Below are positions 15,353-24,532 of a DNA stretch of 64,000 nucleotides, in pieces (within the stretch, counting starts at the first letter, position 1; every line of letters starts with the position of its first letter). The position numbers were made by a program, and so were the translations under genes. The stretch is from NCBI GenBank assembly GCA_031429355.1, contig JANOZM010000014.1:372001-436000 (forward strand). Direction: 5' to 3'. Under the pieces are notes generated by a model. That model made no database searches. It worked only from the letters and a program-made list of their open reading frames with translations, and was not told the origin of the DNA. Source of the stretch: JANOZM01 sp031429355 (GTDB lineage Bacteria; Pseudomonadota; Gammaproteobacteria; Burkholderiales; Burkholderiaceae_E).

Positions 15353-16917
15353 GGTATTAAAATAATCGAACCTGTTGTACGTCGTGCTTCAAGATCTGTG
15401 TGTGCCTGCCCTGCAGCACTTAACGGATATCGATAATGAATTGGTACTTTAATGATGCCTTGCTTCACTGCATCGAAAGTACGCGCAGCAATGGCGTTTA
15501 GTTTTTCGCGCTTGGCCGTGTAGTGAAACAAAACCGGACGAGATAACGTAATCGACTTTGCACTTAAATTTGCTAACAATTGCTCGGTTGGCGATCCACC
15601 ATAAGCGCCACTTGCTTGACCAAAGCTAACCCAATGGCCACACATTGCTAGAGCTTCTAAATTTTCATTAAACGCTTCTTTGCCAAGGCCGTCGTAAATA
15701 ATATCGGCGCCTTCGCCTTGGGTGAGCTCTTTTACTTTGTCGGCAAAATCATAGTGCTTGGTAATAATTGGGTGGCGGCAACCGTGCTCTCGGGCAAGAC
15801 GCGCTTTGTCTTCACTGGATACAGTGCCGATAACAATTGCACCAAGCGCCGAGGCCCATTGACACAAAAGCAAACCAACACCGCCGGCAGCCGCATGTAC
15901 GAGTATTCGCGTTCCAGCAGTAACTCGACAGGCTCGATGTAATAAATATTCTGCGGTCATGCCCTTAAGCATTAACGCAGCCGCCACTTCGTCGGAAATA
16001 TAATCAGGTAGCAAAACCAGTTGGTCCGCCGACATCGTGCGCACTGATGTGTAGGCACCCACCGGTGCGCACGCATAGGCCACTCGATCTCCTGGCAAAA
16101 ATTGCGTAACGCCCGCGCCTACTTCGGTAACGACTCCCGCGGCTTCCATCCCGATAATTCCGGGCGGCGTTAACATTTTGTATTGACCGGTCCGAACATA
16201 CACATCGATGTAATTCACACCAATAGCGGCTTGTTTCAAGCGCACTTCGCCCGCTTTTGGGCCGGACACTTTTACTGATTGAAGGCGCATTTGGTCTGTA
16301 CCGCCATGCGCCGCTACAACAATCGCTTGCCCTGTTATTGACGGAAAAATCGATTCGTAACTCGCTGCAGCTAAAGCAGCGAACTTAGTGCTGCTGACCG
16401 CCCCAGGATTACTGACCGCGGTTCGCGTTGGCCGCGTCCGCAACAATTTATGCGCTAGCGCTTCCGTAGATAGACGACTCTGCTGGCGTAAAAAAGCCCG
16501 AGCTCCATCAAACCCTCCTTGATAAACGCCGTCACCAACTAATGCGGCTAGTTCTCGCTCTTGCCCCTTGGGTGTATCGAATGTGCTTTGCCACCACCAG
16601 TAGGTTTGATTGCCATCCGTAACTGGTTTAAGCGTACAAGTCGCTACGTACCGTTTTAAGGCAACAGTGGCATCAAGGATGCAATAGGTAAAACTATGAT
16701 CGCGATCCGATAGACTCAGCAATTGCTCGCGAATGCGCCCGCCATCTTGCATTTCGAAATTACGAACGCAACCGAGTTGATCGGGCGCTTCACCATTTTC
16801 GATTTCTGAATACGCCACAGCAGGATGCCAATGATCGTGACCATTAAAGTCGCGAATCAATGCCCACACCCGTTCAATGGGTGCATCAATAATGGCTGTT
16901 CGAGTAACTTTTATCAC
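15349..16917 (-). CDS. SRPBCC domain fused to zinc-independent quinone oxidoreductase
   Basis: A 522-residue fusion. Residues 1-146 form an SRPBCC/START-type ligand-binding domain (polyketide cyclase-like) closely similar to the separate protein encoded just upstream. After a linker of about 55 residues, the rest is an NADPH:quinone reductase-type medium-chain dehydrogenase: GVNYIDVYVRTGQYK, GMEAAGVVTEVG, the nucleotide-binding AAAGGVGLLLCQWASALGA and the family motif GADIIYDGLG. No zinc-site cysteines are evident. It starts at a GTG 2 bases after the previous stop and is the last gene of the long operon. The fusion suggests that the SRPBCC pocket delivers or binds a hydrophobic substrate for reduction, which is inference. 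Confidence 0.88.
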   Translation of the reverse strand: MIKVTRTAIIDAPIERVWALIRDFNGHDHWHPAVAYSEIENGEAPDQLGCVRNFEMQDGGRIREQLLSLSDRDHSFTYCILDATVALKRYVATCTLKPVTDGNQTYWWWQSTFDTPKGQERELAALVGDGVYQGGFDGARAFLRQQSRLSTEALAHKLLRTRPTRTAVSNPGAVSSTKFAALAAASYESIFPSITGQAIVVAAHGGTDQMRLQSVKVSGPKAGEVRLKQAAIGVNYIDVYVRTGQYKMLTPPGIIGMEAAGVVTEVGAGVTQFLPGDRVAYACAPVGAYTSVRTMSADQLVLLPDYISDEVAAALMLKGMTAEYLLHRACRVTAGTRILVHAAAGGVGLLLCQWASALGAIVIGTVSSEDKARLAREHGCRHPIITKHYDFADKVKELTQGEGADIIYDGLGKEAFNENLEALAMCGHWVSFGQASGAYGGSPTEQLLANLSAKSITLSRPVLFHYTAKREKLNAIAARTFDAVKQGIIKVPIHYRYPLSAAGQAHTDLEARRTTGSIILIP

Positions 16918-16919
16918 TG

Positions 16920-17354
16920 CTACCGAAACATACTTTTTAGGTGATTAAATGCGGTTTGAAAAACACCCTGTCCAATATTGTCGGCCAATTCGCGCTCTTT
17001 ACCCAGAGGTGGATCGAATTCTGCAGACCATTCAGCAAAGGTCGTATTGCCATCGGTAATTGGCGTTAGTTTAAGCGTCGCCACATAGTTCTCAACACCC
17101 ATCGGACTTTCTAAAATGGAATAAGTGCACTGAAAATCGTAGTCAGAAAGCGTTAGCAATTGTTCACGAATTAAGCCACCATCTTTTAGCCGAAAGTTTC
17201 GAATACAACCTACTTTATCTGCTGGCAAACCGCCCTCAATGCGCGAGTCCGCAACGAAGGGCGTCCAATTTGGCAGACCATTAAAATCGCGCACGACTGC
17301 CCATACCGCATCAGCAGAAGCATTTACCACGGTCGATGTGTAAACCTTAATCAT
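16920..17354 (-). CDS. SRPBCC-family protein
   Basis: A 144-residue stand-alone SRPBCC (polyketide cyclase/dehydrase-like) protein: VYTSTVVNASADAVWAVVRD at the N-terminus, DGGLIREQLLTLSD in the middle and a C-terminal helix. It is clearly paralogous to the first 146 residues of the next gene (shared phrases DGG-IREQLL-LSD and GKERELA / GQERELA). These folds bind hydrophobic ligands. Its ATG abuts the flotillin stop (TAAATG), so the genes are co-translated. Confidence 0.85.
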   Translation of the reverse strand: MIKVYTSTVVNASADAVWAVVRDFNGLPNWTPFVADSRIEGGLPADKVGCIRNFRLKDGGLIREQLLTLSDYDFQCTYSILESPMGVENYVATLKLTPITDGNTTFAEWSAEFDPPLGKERELADNIGQGVFQTAFNHLKSMFR

Positions 17355-19118
17355 TTACGAGTTTCCACCACCAGAAATAGCCGTCGGCGCACCGCCCGCA
17401 ATACCACTTGGTTTATCAGCGGGTTTGTCTAAGTTTTTGTCCATCATTCCGCGTGCCAACTTGCCTACGTCGCCAGAATCAACGCCAATTTCTCTTAGCA
17501 ATTGATCGACTAAAGGGGCTTGCGCTCTAAATCGCAAGGCTGAATTGACAACGTTATCAGCAAAATTTCCGCCACCACCTCCACCGCCTCCGCCGCCACC
17601 ATCAAAGTCCGAACGTCCGCCACCGCCGCTTGCGCCCATTAGGCCATCGACCTGTAAAATTTTAATGCCCTCGATACGCTCTAACGGGCGACTCGATTCG
17701 CGAATAATCGCCTCAAGCCGGTCAATCAATTTCATACGCATCGCTGAAACACGCGCTTCTGGTGACAGCATATTGGCAGCTTCGTTCATCAGCTTCAAAC
17801 CTTCGGCCTCTACTTCATGACGGATCCGATAGGCCATCGATTTAATTTTCTCGGCATCGGCGTTGGCCTCCGCCTCTACGCGTATCGCATCGCCTCGGTC
17901 GGATGCAGCGGCCTTTTCAGCTTGAGCAGCCATAGTTAAACGAATGCCCTCACGCTCGGCCTCTTGTTGTGCACCAATTAGCTCAATCGCTTTACGCCGC
18001 TCGGCCATTTCGGTTTCACGCACTGTAAACACGCGCTCTTCTTCGTGAACCGCCTTGGCCCTAGCTTGGTCGGCCGACGCTTGTGCTTCCGATTGCGCCT
18101 TTGATTGCACGGCAACTTCGATCGCACGCTGTTGCTCGGCTAGTTCAATCGCTTTACGACGCTCAATTTCAGCAGTTTGAATTTCCCGCTCTTTCGAAAT
18201 ACGCTCTTCTTCAATTGAACGCTCCGATATTAAGCGCGCACGATCAACCGATTCTTTTGCAGCAATTTGCGCCCGCTCACCATCCTGTTCTTTGGCCGCA
18301 CGATCTTTTACTAACTCAGAACGTTGTGAAGCGCGAGAAAATTCTAAATCGCGCTCTTGCGAAAGGCGGGCGTTTTCAAGTTCTCGATCAATGTCGAGGG
18401 CTTGCTTTTCTGTTTGCAAGTTTTTGTTCCGAATTTGAATCATCGTGTCTTGCTCGATGTCGTTACGGATTTTTTTGCGCATTTCAATTTGCTCGGTCAA
18501 GCGCGTTAAACCTTCCGCATCAAAGGCGTTAGATGGATTGAAATACTCCATCCCAGTTTGATCTAATTGCGTTAGCGATACCGCCTCTAACTCCAAACCG
18601 TTTTGTAGCAAATCGGCCGCCACAACACCACGCACACGCTTTACATATTCGCCGCGCTTTTCATGTAGTTCTTCCATTGTCATTTCTGCAGCTACCGTGC
18701 GTAACGCATCAACAAATTTACCTTCAACCAATTCTTTTAGCATTTCGGGTTGCATCGTGCGCGTACCCAAGGTTTGCGCCGCTGACGCTACCGCCTCAAC
18801 GCCTGCTTGCACGCGCACATAAAACTCAGAAATTACATCGACCCGCATACGGTCTTTGGTTATTAGCGCCTTATCTTTGCCGCGCGCTACTTCTAGTCGT
18901 AACGTATTCATATTCACGGGGATCACTTCGTGAACGATCGGCAGAACAAACGCCCCACCATTCATCACAACCTTTTGTCCGCCAAGACCGGTACGCACAA
19001 ACGCCCGCTCTTTTGAGCTACGAAGGTAAAGCCAGTTAAGTAACCATACCAATAGCGCCACGACAATAGCAACGACGATCAGACCTAATAGAAAACTTCC
19101 GAATTGAGCACCGCTCAT
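17355..19118 (-). CDS. Flotillin-family (YqiK-like) membrane scaffold protein
   Basis: A 587-residue protein. One N-terminal membrane segment (LLGLIVVAIVVALLVWLLNW, near residues 10-30) leads into an SPFH/band-7 domain (RTGLGGQKVVMNGGAFVLPI onward). Residues about 200-440 are a long charged coiled coil rich in Glu, Arg and Ala (ERSIEEERISKEREIQTAEI). The C-terminus contains a poly-Gly run (11 Gly) and a Gly/Ser-rich tail. Flotillins scaffold membrane microdomains. They are often paired with NfeD-like genes; none is present here, and instead the gene lies within a catabolic/transport operon. GGAG precedes the ATG by 8 bases. Confidence 0.9.
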   Translation of the reverse strand: MSGAQFGSFLLGLIVVAIVVALLVWLLNWLYLRSSKERAFVRTGLGGQKVVMNGGAFVLPIVHEVIPVNMNTLRLEVARGKDKALITKDRMRVDVISEFYVRVQAGVEAVASAAQTLGTRTMQPEMLKELVEGKFVDALRTVAAEMTMEELHEKRGEYVKRVRGVVAADLLQNGLELEAVSLTQLDQTGMEYFNPSNAFDAEGLTRLTEQIEMRKKIRNDIEQDTMIQIRNKNLQTEKQALDIDRELENARLSQERDLEFSRASQRSELVKDRAAKEQDGERAQIAAKESVDRARLISERSIEEERISKEREIQTAEIERRKAIELAEQQRAIEVAVQSKAQSEAQASADQARAKAVHEEERVFTVRETEMAERRKAIELIGAQQEAEREGIRLTMAAQAEKAAASDRGDAIRVEAEANADAEKIKSMAYRIRHEVEAEGLKLMNEAANMLSPEARVSAMRMKLIDRLEAIIRESSRPLERIEGIKILQVDGLMGASGGGGRSDFDGGGGGGGGGGGNFADNVVNSALRFRAQAPLVDQLLREIGVDSGDVGKLARGMMDKNLDKPADKPSGIAGGAPTAISGGGNS

Positions 19119-19123
19119 GATGT

Positions 19124-19984
19124 TTACTCCTTGGCTTTTTTAGCTGTTTTAGCTTTAAATTGAATGTTCTTAAACTCTTTGGTAGTTGCCACTAAAGCAA
19201 CCTCGGTCGGCAAGCGCTCCATACTGGAGGCGCCATAAAAACCGTGAATATCGTTGCAGTTCGCCAAGACATAACTGGCATCTGCTGGCGTTGCAATTGG
19301 CCCGCCATGACACAACACAATGACATCTTTACGGACCTTGCGCGCGGCGGCTGCCCAAGCGTTAATTTGTGGCACGCAATCGCTAAGCTTTAACGCGGTT
19401 TCCGCGCCTATATTGCCGCCGGTGGTCAGCCCCAAATGGCAAACAATAATGTCGGCCCCGGCCTTCGTCATGTCTCGGGCACTTTGCTCATCAAACACAT
19501 AAGGGGTAGTTAACAAATCGAGCTTATTGGCACTTTTAATCAAATCGACTTCGAGACCGTAGCCCATGCCAGTTTCTTCTAAGTTCGCACGGAAATTTCC
19601 GTCAATCAAACCGACCGTTGGAAAATTTTGAATGCCAGAAAAACCTAAATCAATTAGCCGCCGCAGAAAGGCATCGGGAATCATAAAGGGGTCAGTCCCG
19701 TTTACCCCTGCCAACACGGGTGTGTGCTTTACAACCGGTAGTACCTCGTGCGCCATCTCGCAAACGATTTCGTTGGCGTTGCCGTAGGCTAACAAACCCG
19801 ACAACGAACCGCGACCGGCCATGCGAAAGCGTCCCGAGTTGTAAATCACGATCAAGTCGATACCACCTTGCTCCTCGCATTTGGCAGACAAGCCAGTACC
19901 CGCTCCGCCACCAATGATCGGCTGTTTAGCCTTGATCATTAGGCGAAACTTTTTAAGAATATCTTTACGTGCGATACGAGCCAT
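19124..19984 (-). CDS. Phosphoenolpyruvate hydrolase-family TIM-barrel protein
   Basis: A 286-residue TIM-barrel protein of the PEP_hydrolase family, with phrases IIGGGAGTGLSAKCEEQGGI, LAGVNGTDPF, FSGIQNFPTVGLIDGNFR and VLCHGGPIATPADASYVL. The C-terminus is Lys-rich. The same barrel domain follows a UPF0261 domain in the tomato resistance protein Tm-1. Here the gene overlaps the 3' end of the UPF0261-containing gene by 20 bases, which points to a joint function. The actual reaction is not established for the family. Confidence 0.85.
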   Translation of the reverse strand: MARIARKDILKKFRLMIKAKQPIIGGGAGTGLSAKCEEQGGIDLIVIYNSGRFRMAGRGSLSGLLAYGNANEIVCEMAHEVLPVVKHTPVLAGVNGTDPFMIPDAFLRRLIDLGFSGIQNFPTVGLIDGNFRANLEETGMGYGLEVDLIKSANKLDLLTTPYVFDEQSARDMTKAGADIIVCHLGLTTGGNIGAETALKLSDCVPQINAWAAAARKVRKDVIVLCHGGPIATPADASYVLANCNDIHGFYGASSMERLPTEVALVATTKEFKNIQFKAKTAKKAKE

Positions 19985-22340
19985 AGGGTTTTCCGAGAGA
20001 CGAAGTTGAGCGGTGAATAGAGTTGTTTTGAGAATTACTTTGAGATTGGTTTTGCATCAAATTAGGCACAGCGATTTCGCGAAATGCAGCCACTAGCGCG
20101 TCGCTAAATTGCGGGTCATTAATGTTATGTGGCAAGCGCACAAGTTTGCGATTGCTACCGGCTTTGAAACCACTAGAAATGGTGTCGAATAACGCCTTGT
20201 CGGCGGCGGGGTCCCAGAATGATTGGCCCACGGCATCAACTGCTGATACACCACCCTCTGGAATTAGAAACCGCACAGGGCCTTCCATTCGATTAAGCTT
20301 ATCAACAATAAATTTACCGATAGCAATATTTTCGGCAACAGTGGTTCGCATTAAAGTGACGTTACTGTTGTGCTTAATAAAGTTGCGGCCATTAAATTTT
20401 GCAGGCACCGTTTCCATAGCCCAAAAGTTGACCATGTCTAAGGCGCCGCACGAACCCACGTACGGCAACTTACTTTTAATCATCGCGTCCATACGCGTAG
20501 GGCCAGCGGTCAGTACGCCACCCACTAGCTCGTCAGCAACTTCGGTCGTGGTGATATCAAGCACGCCCGCAAGCAAACCTGACTCGACTAACTTTTCCAT
20601 CGATTGCCCGCCAGTACCTGTCGCGTGAAACACCAAACAATCGTATTGTTCTTCTAATTGCTTGGCGACCGCTTGCACGCACGGCGTAGTGACACCAAAC
20701 ATACTTAAGCCAATGGCCGGACGCGAATCGCTAGTGGCATTGACGTTGCAATACGAAATCATTCCGGCCAAGGCGTGAGCCGCATTAGACAAGACTTTTT
20801 CGCTAATGCGATTGATGCCTGACACATCCGTCACCGAGTACATCATGGTGATGTCAGAAGGCCCCACGTAGGGCTTTACATCACCGGAAGCAACGGTAGA
20901 CACCATCATTTTTGGAACGCCAATGGGCAGGGCTCGCATGGCCGGTGTTGCCAAGGCCGTGCCACCAGAACCGCCAGCAGAAATAATACCGCCTAAGTCT
21001 CGACGTTGACGAATATAGTGCTCGAAGGCCACTGACATTTCAATCGTCGCCGAACCTCGGTCACCGGTAAAAACAGCACGCTCGCCCTTGGGATGATGCC
21101 GCGCAATTTCTCGCGGATGTACCATGGCTGGAGAAGGCTTACCCGAAGTCGAAAGATCGACAGTGACGGTTCGCACGCCAAGTTTTTCGATACACGAGCG
21201 AATAAAAAAAAGTTCTTTTGCTTTGGTATCAAAGGTACCCGCAATATAAGCTGCTCGTCCCATGCTGGCCGCAACTGGGAATTCAACAACACGCGTATCT
21301 TTACCGTTTTTTGCTAGCTCGGTTGCAGCTAATGTTGATGATGGCATTAGGTCGGCCGCAGTTTTCGTGCGACCACTAATAAGCTGGTCTTTAGGTTCTG
21401 TGCTGTGTGCGTCTGCCGCGCTCCAGCGGTTGTAACCCCGTTGCAAGCGCTCGCCACCTGTATTGCTATCAAGTGAAGGGCCTTCTTCGTTTGCATCGCC
21501 GCTACGCTTAATTGTAAATATTTGAATCTCGTCCGTTGACTTTGATTCGATTTCCGTTGGCGCTACTTGCACTTCGTCATCTAGCGATGATTTAATACCC
21601 AGCAGTTGCTGTTGTAGTTGTATGTCGCCTGCTAATTGTGATGCTGGCAGTCGCCGCGCAATACGACCGTTGACCATAATGGCAATGTCGTCTGCGACTT
21701 GCATCGCCACACCCAAATTTTGTTCTATTAACAAGACGGCAATATCACCTTCGTGGGAAAGCGACTTCAGCATGTCAGCGACTTGCTGAACAATAACTGG
21801 CGCCAACCCTTCGGTGGGCTCGTCCATCACTAATACTGATGGGTTGAACAACAAGGCACGCGAGATCGCTAACATTTGCTGTTCGCCCCCTGACAATTGC
21901 CCACCACCATTACCTTTACGCTCGCCCAAACGCGGAAAAGTTTGATAAATACGATCAATCGTCCAAGGCCCTGAGCGCGTTCCTGCTGCAAGCTTTAAAG
22001 TTTCATCAACTGTTAACGACGGCCATACACGACGCCCCTGCGGGACATACCCAATACCCGCTTCGGTAATTCGATTGGGCGTTAAGCCGCAAACCTCTTT
22101 ACCATTTAAGCGAACCGACCCAGAGACTCTACCGTTGGCAGGCACTAGACCGGTAATGGCGTTGCACAAAGTACTTTTACCCATGCCATTGCGGCCCACT
22201 ACGGCCAACAAACCGGAACTGAGTTCGAGCGAGACTTCTTGCACGGCATGTGCACTGCCATAAAACACATCGAGCCCCTGCAAAACTAAGGCTGGACCAG
22301 AGCGAGGCGATGGTGCTTTTTTGCGCGAGAACCAGTTCAT
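19965..22340 (-). CDS. LivF-type ABC ATPase fused to Tm-1-like (UPF0261) domain
   Basis: A 791-residue fusion. Residues 18-250 are a branched-chain-type ABC ATPase: Walker A GRNGMGKST (49-57), Q-loop YVPQG, signature LSGGEQQM (149-156) and Walker B VLVMDEP (169-175). A polar, probably disordered linker spans about 250-360. Residues about 363-765 are a Tm-1-like/UPF0261 domain (AAYIAGTFDTKAKELFFIR, SAGGSGGTALATPAM, GTGGQSMEKLVESGLLAG), which binds ATP in tomato Tm-1. The tail is rich in Asn, Gln and Ser. The start overlaps the LivG stop by one base (TAATG). The fusion couples an importer ATPase with a domain normally made separately, so the two may work together on the imported compound. Confidence 0.88.
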   Translation of the reverse strand: MNWFSRKKAPSPRSGPALVLQGLDVFYGSAHAVQEVSLELSSGLLAVVGRNGMGKSTLCNAITGLVPANGRVSGSVRLNGKEVCGLTPNRITEAGIGYVPQGRRVWPSLTVDETLKLAAGTRSGPWTIDRIYQTFPRLGERKGNGGGQLSGGEQQMLAISRALLFNPSVLVMDEPTEGLAPVIVQQVADMLKSLSHEGDIAVLLIEQNLGVAMQVADDIAIMVNGRIARRLPASQLAGDIQLQQQLLGIKSSLDDEVQVAPTEIESKSTDEIQIFTIKRSGDANEEGPSLDSNTGGERLQRGYNRWSAADAHSTEPKDQLISGRTKTAADLMPSSTLAATELAKNGKDTRVVEFPVAASMGRAAYIAGTFDTKAKELFFIRSCIEKLGVRTVTVDLSTSGKPSPAMVHPREIARHHPKGERAVFTGDRGSATIEMSVAFEHYIRQRRDLGGIISAGGSGGTALATPAMRALPIGVPKMMVSTVASGDVKPYVGPSDITMMYSVTDVSGINRISEKVLSNAAHALAGMISYCNVNATSDSRPAIGLSMFGVTTPCVQAVAKQLEEQYDCLVFHATGTGGQSMEKLVESGLLAGVLDITTTEVADELVGGVLTAGPTRMDAMIKSKLPYVGSCGALDMVNFWAMETVPAKFNGRNFIKHNSNVTLMRTTVAENIAIGKFIVDKLNRMEGPVRFLIPEGGVSAVDAVGQSFWDPAADKALFDTISSGFKAGSNRKLVRLPHNINDPQFSDALVAAFREIAVPNLMQNQSQSNSQNNSIHRSTSSLGKPYGSYRT

Positions 22341-23107
22341 TAGTGCTTCCCACCCATATAGATCGCTTGCACTTGCTCATCGTTTTCAATTTCCGATGGA
22401 GTACCGTGTTTGATCACTTTGCCGTTATGCATAATCGTGACTTGATCAACCACTTTTAAAGCAATGTCCAAATCGTGTTCGATGATGATGTAGCCCATGT
22501 GGCGTGGTAGTGCGTTTAGCAAAGCAACCAATTCGCGCCGCTCGGCTGGCGATAGCCCTGCTGCCGGTTCATCAAACAAAATAAATCGTGGCGCACCAGC
22601 CAATGCCATTCCAATTTCTAATTGGCGTTGCTGCCCGTGCGAGAGTTGTGCAACTGGTGCGTTGGCTAAATGCGATAAGCGCACGCGTTCTAGTAAATCA
22701 TCGGCCGAAACTTGGCTGGTATGTTCTGTCGGTGTTCGTTTAAAAGAAAGACGTCCAGGGTTGACGCCACGCACGGCTAAGAATAAATTATCTCGTACTG
22801 TTAATTCTTTAAATAACAGCGAAATTTGATAAGTGCGTCGCAAGCCCCGCCGAATCCGTTCGTAGGGCGGTAGCAACGTAACGTCTTCACCGAAAAATCG
22901 AATCGATCCCGCAGTGGCCGGGAAATCTCCGGTAATACAATTAAACAATGTAGTTTTACCCGCACCGTTTGAACCTAATACGGCACGTCGCTCGCCAGCG
23001 GCCACCGTAAACGACACATCATCAATAGCCTTTAACGCTCCGAAGGCGCGCGTGACACCTTCGAGAACAAGCGCATCGTTAGATGCGAGTGGAGCAATGG
23101 AGGCCAT
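22340..23107 (-). CDS. livG: Branched-chain-type ABC transporter ATP-binding protein (LivG)
   Basis: A 255-residue ABC ATPase: Walker A GSNGAGKTT, Q-loop RTYQIS, signature LSHGQQRQLEIGMALA, Walker B FILFDEPAAGLSP and H-loop IIEHDLDIAL. The LivG-type insertion after the Q-loop is present. It powers uptake together with the LivF domain encoded next. The substrate is set by the LivK protein and is unknown; the neighbours suggest an amide-type compound, not an amino acid. Confidence 0.9.
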   Translation of the reverse strand: MASIAPLASNDALVLEGVTRAFGALKAIDDVSFTVAAGERRAVLGSNGAGKTTLFNCITGDFPATAGSIRFFGEDVTLLPPYERIRRGLRRTYQISLLFKELTVRDNLFLAVRGVNPGRLSFKRTPTEHTSQVSADDLLERVRLSHLANAPVAQLSHGQQRQLEIGMALAGAPRFILFDEPAAGLSPAERRELVALLNALPRHMGYIIIEHDLDIALKVVDQVTIMHNGKVIKHGTPSEIENDEQVQAIYMGGKH

Positions 23108-23139
23108 GATGAATTTACCTAGTTAAAAGTTAGCAAGAC

Positions 23140-24402
23140 TTAAGGGCAACTTGGTTTGTCACGTGTGCCAAGTCCCATCGCATCAAATTCTGCTTTTGGC
23201 AGATTTAACTGTTGGTTTACCTTGGCAGTTACCTTAACGACTTTGTTGTAAAAAGTACCGTCCGCATTTTTAGCCACTTCAGTAACAAAAGTTGGGCCAA
23301 TCGCGTTACGGTTTGCATCAACAGTCACGTCACCGGTTGGGCCTTTAAGCACTAACTTCGAAAGCGCATCACGATACTTCGCTTGACCACCAGAAAGATC
23401 GCCATTGACAGCATCCAGCGCATCCAATGCCGCCTTCATATTCGAGTAGTACAAAAACGCAAACAATGAAGGACTTGGAAATCCGTCTTTAAAGTTAGCT
23501 TTATAATCGGCTACGAATTTCTTCCACTCGGGCGTATCAATAGAATCGGCCATTGGGCTGGCAGAAGCAGTTCCAACTAAATTATCGCGACGCTTGCCTT
23601 TAAAGTTCAATACTGTTTGATCGACCGTAATCGAACCACCAACCATTGGCTTGTTGCCACCGGCTTGCTCGTATTGCGTTAAAAAGTTAACGGCATCAGA
23701 ACCACCCAAAACCACTAGCAAGGCATCGACATCATTCGGAATTTTTGCAATGACAGAGGCGTAATCTTTGTTGCCTAACGGCACCCAAAGCTTCTCGACC
23801 ATCTTTCCGCCGCCTTTGCAATACTCACCCATGAAACCTTGTACTTGCGAGTATGGAAACGAGTAATCTTCGGCGATTAAGGCCATGCGCTTGTAACCTT
23901 TGCTTAACGCATGATTACCTAAGCCCACCATCCACTGCGCGCCTTCGGTATTGAAACGAAAGAAATTTGGTGAAGGATTAACTAGTGTTGTTGCTTGTGC
24001 GCCGGATGAACCATTAATAAAAGTAATGTTTGGCTGGGTTTTTGAATAATCTTTAACTGCAATACCTTCACCGCCCGATAACGGACCCACCATAATTTGA
24101 ACTTTATCTTGTTCAACTAATTTGCGCGTGGCGTTTACTGCGACGTCAGGTTTAGCATCCGAAGAACCTTTAATCAGTTCAATCTTTTTACCACCAGCCA
24201 TACCATTACGTAACTTCAATGCAAGTTCGGCACCGCGCATACCATCGGCACCGGGTGCTGCAAACGGGCCTTCAAGTGTTGCTAACAATCCGATCTTGAT
24301 TACTTCTTGCGCCTGGGCTGGGGTCATCCCCGCCATCGCTGTGAATGCGGCGACAGCGATTGCCGAACGCGCAAACAAATTTCTCTTTTTTCCAACTGTC
24401 AT
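23140..24402 (-). CDS. livK: LivK-type periplasmic substrate-binding protein
   Basis: A 420-residue type I periplasmic binding protein. The ATG at 24402 is chosen because GGAG lies 7 bases ahead and it gives a normal signal peptide (KKRNLFARSAIAVAAFTAMA, cleavage after AQA); a frame from 24441 adds 13 residues without an SD. The mature protein has family phrases IKIGLLATLEGPFAAPGADG, DKVQIMVGPLSGGEG and TFINGSSGAQ. It delivers the ligand to the LivHM permease. The ligand is unknown. Confidence 0.9.
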   Translation of the reverse strand: MTVGKKRNLFARSAIAVAAFTAMAGMTPAQAQEVIKIGLLATLEGPFAAPGADGMRGAELALKLRNGMAGGKKIELIKGSSDAKPDVAVNATRKLVEQDKVQIMVGPLSGGEGIAVKDYSKTQPNITFINGSSGAQATTLVNPSPNFFRFNTEGAQWMVGLGNHALSKGYKRMALIAEDYSFPYSQVQGFMGEYCKGGGKMVEKLWVPLGNKDYASVIAKIPNDVDALLVVLGGSDAVNFLTQYEQAGGNKPMVGGSITVDQTVLNFKGKRRDNLVGTASASPMADSIDTPEWKKFVADYKANFKDGFPSPSLFAFLYYSNMKAALDALDAVNGDLSGGQAKYRDALSKLVLKGPTGDVTVDANRNAIGPTFVTEVAKNADGTFYNKVVKVTAKVNQQLNLPKAEFDAMGLGTRDKPSCP

Positions 24403-24532
24403 AACATTCTCCAAAAATGGCGATCGTGGTGCCCGCTTCATTGCGGACTAACCCTTCGCCTTGTTTATCCGACCTTGCTAGTACCGCGAAAACAATACCC
24501 AAGGGCCTCCTTCACGAAATAGTTGAAAAACT

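Noticed and set aside
17545..17820. Proline-rich plus-strand frame
   Set aside because: Mirror of the poly-Gly tract of the flotillin gene.
24403..24441. Longer N-terminus for LivK
   Set aside because: The upstream ATG (24441) adds 13 residues in front of the signal peptide and lacks a Shine-Dalgarno, whereas the ATG at 24402 has GGAG.
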